Assembly (NCBI RefSeq): GCF_030325625.1
Contig: NZ_JACAIS010000004.1
Coordinates: 62,001 to 126,000, forward strand
Direction: 5' to 3'
Origin: Sphingobacterium sp. N143
GTDB taxonomy: Bacteria; Bacteroidota; Bacteroidia; Sphingobacteriales; Sphingobacteriaceae
Length of the DNA: 64,000 nt
Made by a program: the position numbers and the translations under genes. Position 1 is the first letter of the stretch. Every line of letters begins with the position of its first letter. Below the pieces are notes generated by a model. It ran no database searches. It was not told the origin of the DNA and saw nothing but the letters and a program-made list of their open reading frames with translations. This document shows, in pieces, positions 61,894 to 64,000 of this stretch.

Positions 61894-64000
61894 TACTTAA
61901 GTTCTAAATTTATCGCCGTTCCAAATGGCAGCTTCTGACCAACAGCCAAGGACTGTACAACTACCCGCCCTTTTCCTGTCACATGTGTTTTAAACCCTGC
62001 ATTCTCCATTACATACAACGCATCCATCAGCCCCATACCTACTACATTTGGAACAATTCCCTCTTTATATTTTAACTCCGCAAAAGGCACCCCTCTAGTC
62101 GAGGTATCCACTTCACCGCGTGCGATCATATCCCAATTGACAGCATTGATTCCCAACTTTTCATATACTTTTTTACTAGCTTCTCTTGACCCTTGTAAAG
62201 TCAACGGCATTCTTCCACCAACATTCACAGCCCTAAACGTTTTTTTCCCTTGCATCTCCATATCATTCGCATAGACCATATCAGCAAGTTCTTTAAACAC
62301 TGGCCCCGCAATAGAAGCTCCATAATAACCATTCCTCGGGTTTCGAATGACAACAATAATGGAATATTTTGGATCTTCAGCTGGAAAATAACCCGCGAAC
62401 GATGACTGATACCTTCTTGCCCCATACCCTCTAGAACCATCAGCCATTTGTGCAGTTCCAGTTTTACCTCCCGAAGTATACAATGGACTAGCAACAGTTC
62501 TACCTGTACCCTCCGTCATCACTCCTTCCATCATCCCTCTCACTTCAGCCAAAGCATGATCTGAGGCTATTTTTTCATTGAGCACCTTCGCCTGAAATGT
62601 TTGGATCGTATTACCTAAGTGCCGAATTTCTTTAACAAATAATGGTGCAATCAATTTACCATTATTGGCAACAGCGTTATAGAAAGTCAATGTCTGTAAC
62701 GGTGTAATCTTCATTTCGTAACCATACGCCATCTGCACCAAAGACAATCCGCTCCAAGTCTTACTTTTCGAACTCTTCACCAAAGGCACCCCCTCTCCAG
62801 GAATCTGCAAATCCAGGGTTCTACCGAAACCAAACGAACGAAGTTTCGATGTAAACTGATCTGGATTATCTTTATAAGCTTGATACACGAACTTTGTTAC
62901 ACCAACGTTTGAAGACTCTTCAAAAGCTCTCTTTGCCGTAATTACAGATTTTTTTGGAGCATGTGAATCTCTGATCGTATGCCTATAGATCGGCCAAGTT
63001 CCATTTCCAATATTAATCGTTGTACTAGAATCAATTTTCTTATCATCTATCAAGGCTAAATAAGATGCCAACTTAAACGTTGAGCCCGGATCAGCACTCT
63101 GAGCTATCGCTAGATTGAATTTTTCACGGTACACCCCCTCTTTATCACGCATAAAATTAGCTACCGCCCGCACCTCTCCGGTTTTAACCTCCATCATGAC
63201 GACACAGCCCTCATCAGCATTACTCGCAATCATCTGTTTTTCCAAGGCTCGTTGTGCCATATCCTGCATATTCACATCAATCGTAGAAATAATATCCGAA
63301 CCATCAACTGGAGCCACTTCAATATTTCTATTCACAGGAATCCAAACACCGCCAGCAATCCGCTGCATCAATCGCTTCCCGCTTTTCCCATCAATATACT
63401 CACCATAGGCCCCTTCTAAACCCACATGGATATTTTCTTTCACATTCTTGTAACCAATAGTCCTAGCCGCAAGATTCACAAAGGGCAGAATACGTTTATT
63501 TTGCCTATCTGTAATCAGACCACCCGGAAAACGGTCTTTACCAACGCGAGCAGATTTAAACAAAGGAAATTGCTTTATTTTCTTTAAATCCTGGTGCGAC
63601 ACATTCCGTTTAATCAACAGGTAACGCTGTTTTTTGCTTCGCGCCTGCTTCAATAATGTCAAATACTGCCTAGATGATTTATCCTTAAAAAAGCCAGCCA
63701 GCTGAATTGCAAGAGAATCGACTTTGAGGTTAAAATACTCACTCTCTTCTTCAGGAATGGCCATCGCATCAAATCGAAGTTCATATTCTGGAACAGAAGT
63801 CGCCAATAGACTTCCGTCATTTGAATAGATATTACCCCTTGCAGCCTCAACCTCCCGCTCTTGAATAGAAAGACTATCTGCCAATGCCTTCCAATGCTGC
63901 CCGTCCACGTACTGCAACTTCAGCATTTTTCCAAACACTAAAAATGCAAGTAGCACGATTAAGCCAAAAGCAAAGTAGACGCGAACAAGAATCGTATTTC
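61893..64000 (-). CDS. ftsI: Division transpeptidase FtsI (PBP) with C-terminal PASTA domain, cut at window edge
   Basis: Class B penicillin-binding protein that crosslinks septal peptidoglycan. The reading frame stays open to the last base (residues before the visible start read NTILVRVYFAFGLIV), so the N-terminus and start codon lie beyond the window. Visible parts are the end of the membrane helix, the dimerisation domain and the transpeptidase domain with STFK (DPGSTFKLASYL), SSN (FEESSNVGV) and KTG (SGGKTGTAQ). A single PASTA domain ends the protein (GIVPNVVGMGLMDALYVMENAG to INLELK). C-terminal PASTA is usual in this phylum's FtsI. First visible gene of the dcw cluster. Confidence 0.95.
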   Translation of the reverse strand, partial: NTILVRVYFAFGLIVLLAFLVFGKMLKLQYVDGQHWKALADSLSIQEREVEAARGNIYSNDGSLLATSVPEYELRFDAMAIPEEESEYFNLKVDSLAIQLAGFFKDKSSRQYLTLLKQARSKKQRYLLIKRNVSHQDLKKIKQFPLFKSARVGKDRFPGGLITDRQNKRILPFVNLAARTIGYKNVKENIHVGLEGAYGEYIDGKSGKRLMQRIAGGVWIPVNRNIEVAPVDGSDIISTIDVNMQDMAQRALEKQMIASNADEGCVVMMEVKTGEVRAVANFMRDKEGVYREKFNLAIAQSADPGSTFKLASYLALIDDKKIDSSTTINIGNGTWPIYRHTIRDSHAPKKSVITAKRAFEESSNVGVTKFVYQAYKDNPDQFTSKLRSFGFGRTLDLQIPGEGVPLVKSSKSKTWSGLSLVQMAYGYEMKITPLQTLTFYNAVANNGKLIAPLFVKEIRHLGNTIQTFQAKVLNEKIASDHALAEVRGMMEGVMTEGTGRTVASPLYTSGGKTGTAQMADGSRGYGARRYQSSFAGYFPAEDPKYSIIVVIRNPRNGYYGASIAGPVFKELADMVYANDMEMQGKKTFRAVNVGGRMPLTLQGSREASKKVYEKLGINAVNWDMIARGEVDTSTRGVPFAELKYKEGIVPNVVGMGLMDALYVMENAGFKTHVTGKGRVVVQSLAVGQKLPFGTAINLELK

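Overview
The window is ordinary core chromosome of a Bacteroidota bacterium. It most resembles Sphingobacteriaceae (Sphingobacterium/Pedobacter-like), though this is inferred from gene content and not from any search. The indicators are a SusC/SusD pair, promoters of the Bacteroidota type (-33 TTG or TTTG, about 20 nt, -7 TAnnTTTG), few Shine-Dalgarno sequences, an NlpE-like lipoprotein, a MurE of the meso-diaminopimelate type and a PASTA-bearing division PBP. I count 54 protein genes, including the small rpmH and one gene cut by the right edge. I see no tRNA, rRNA, CRISPR array, prophage or intact insertion sequence.

Layout. 181-4885: SusC/SusD outer-membrane uptake operon with a long structured leader. 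5524-12475: serS, fbaB, rsmI, a PH/SHOCT protein, lnt and a cysteine desulfurase. 12530-19089: NlpE-like lipoprotein, TPR protein, etfBA, a bifunctional-nuclease homologue, a nucleoside permease and an MscS channel. 19357-25001: secreted phosphoesterase, a hypothetical protein, an NlpC/P60 lipoprotein, an EamA transporter and mtaB. 25283-27906: thyA-folA-serine hydrolase. 27985-32514: ddl, divergent from a PASTA-mltG-thioesterase-YihY envelope operon. 32740-37511: rpsA, sulfurtransferase and recQ; recQ is the last gene of an operon with comEC and an HhH/beta-barrel gene (35610-41631). 41787-49923: gyrB, an OmpH-like lipoprotein, corA, tsaB, yidD-rnpA-rpmH, mscL, an orphan LuxR-type response regulator and a TIM-barrel isomerase. 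50016-64000: the dcw cluster on the minus strand, ftsI-murE-mraY-murD-ftsW-murG-murC-ftsQ-ftsA-ftsZ.

How the genes work together. The right third builds precursor lipid II (murE, mraY, murD, murG, murC) and assembles the divisome (ftsI, ftsW, ftsQ, ftsA, ftsZ). The ddl, mltG, PASTA and NlpC/P60 genes add peptidoglycan precursor supply and remodelling. The HhH-barrel, comEC and recQ genes overlap by ATGA and look like a translationally coupled DNA-uptake/recombination unit.

Most interesting non-coding structure: (i) a nearly identical 31-bp promoter module shared by four unlinked genes, with an 18-bp near-palindrome over the -7 box; (ii) three genes whose start codon follows the -7 box directly (TAnnTTTG, 0-1 nt, ACCATG), implying leaderless mRNAs; (iii) an 11-bp tandem repeat next to the phosphoesterase gene; (iv) three DnaA-box-like sequences between ftsA and ftsZ; (v) a leader of about 270 nt before susC with two hairpins and a 14-codon leader ORF that stops inside one of them.
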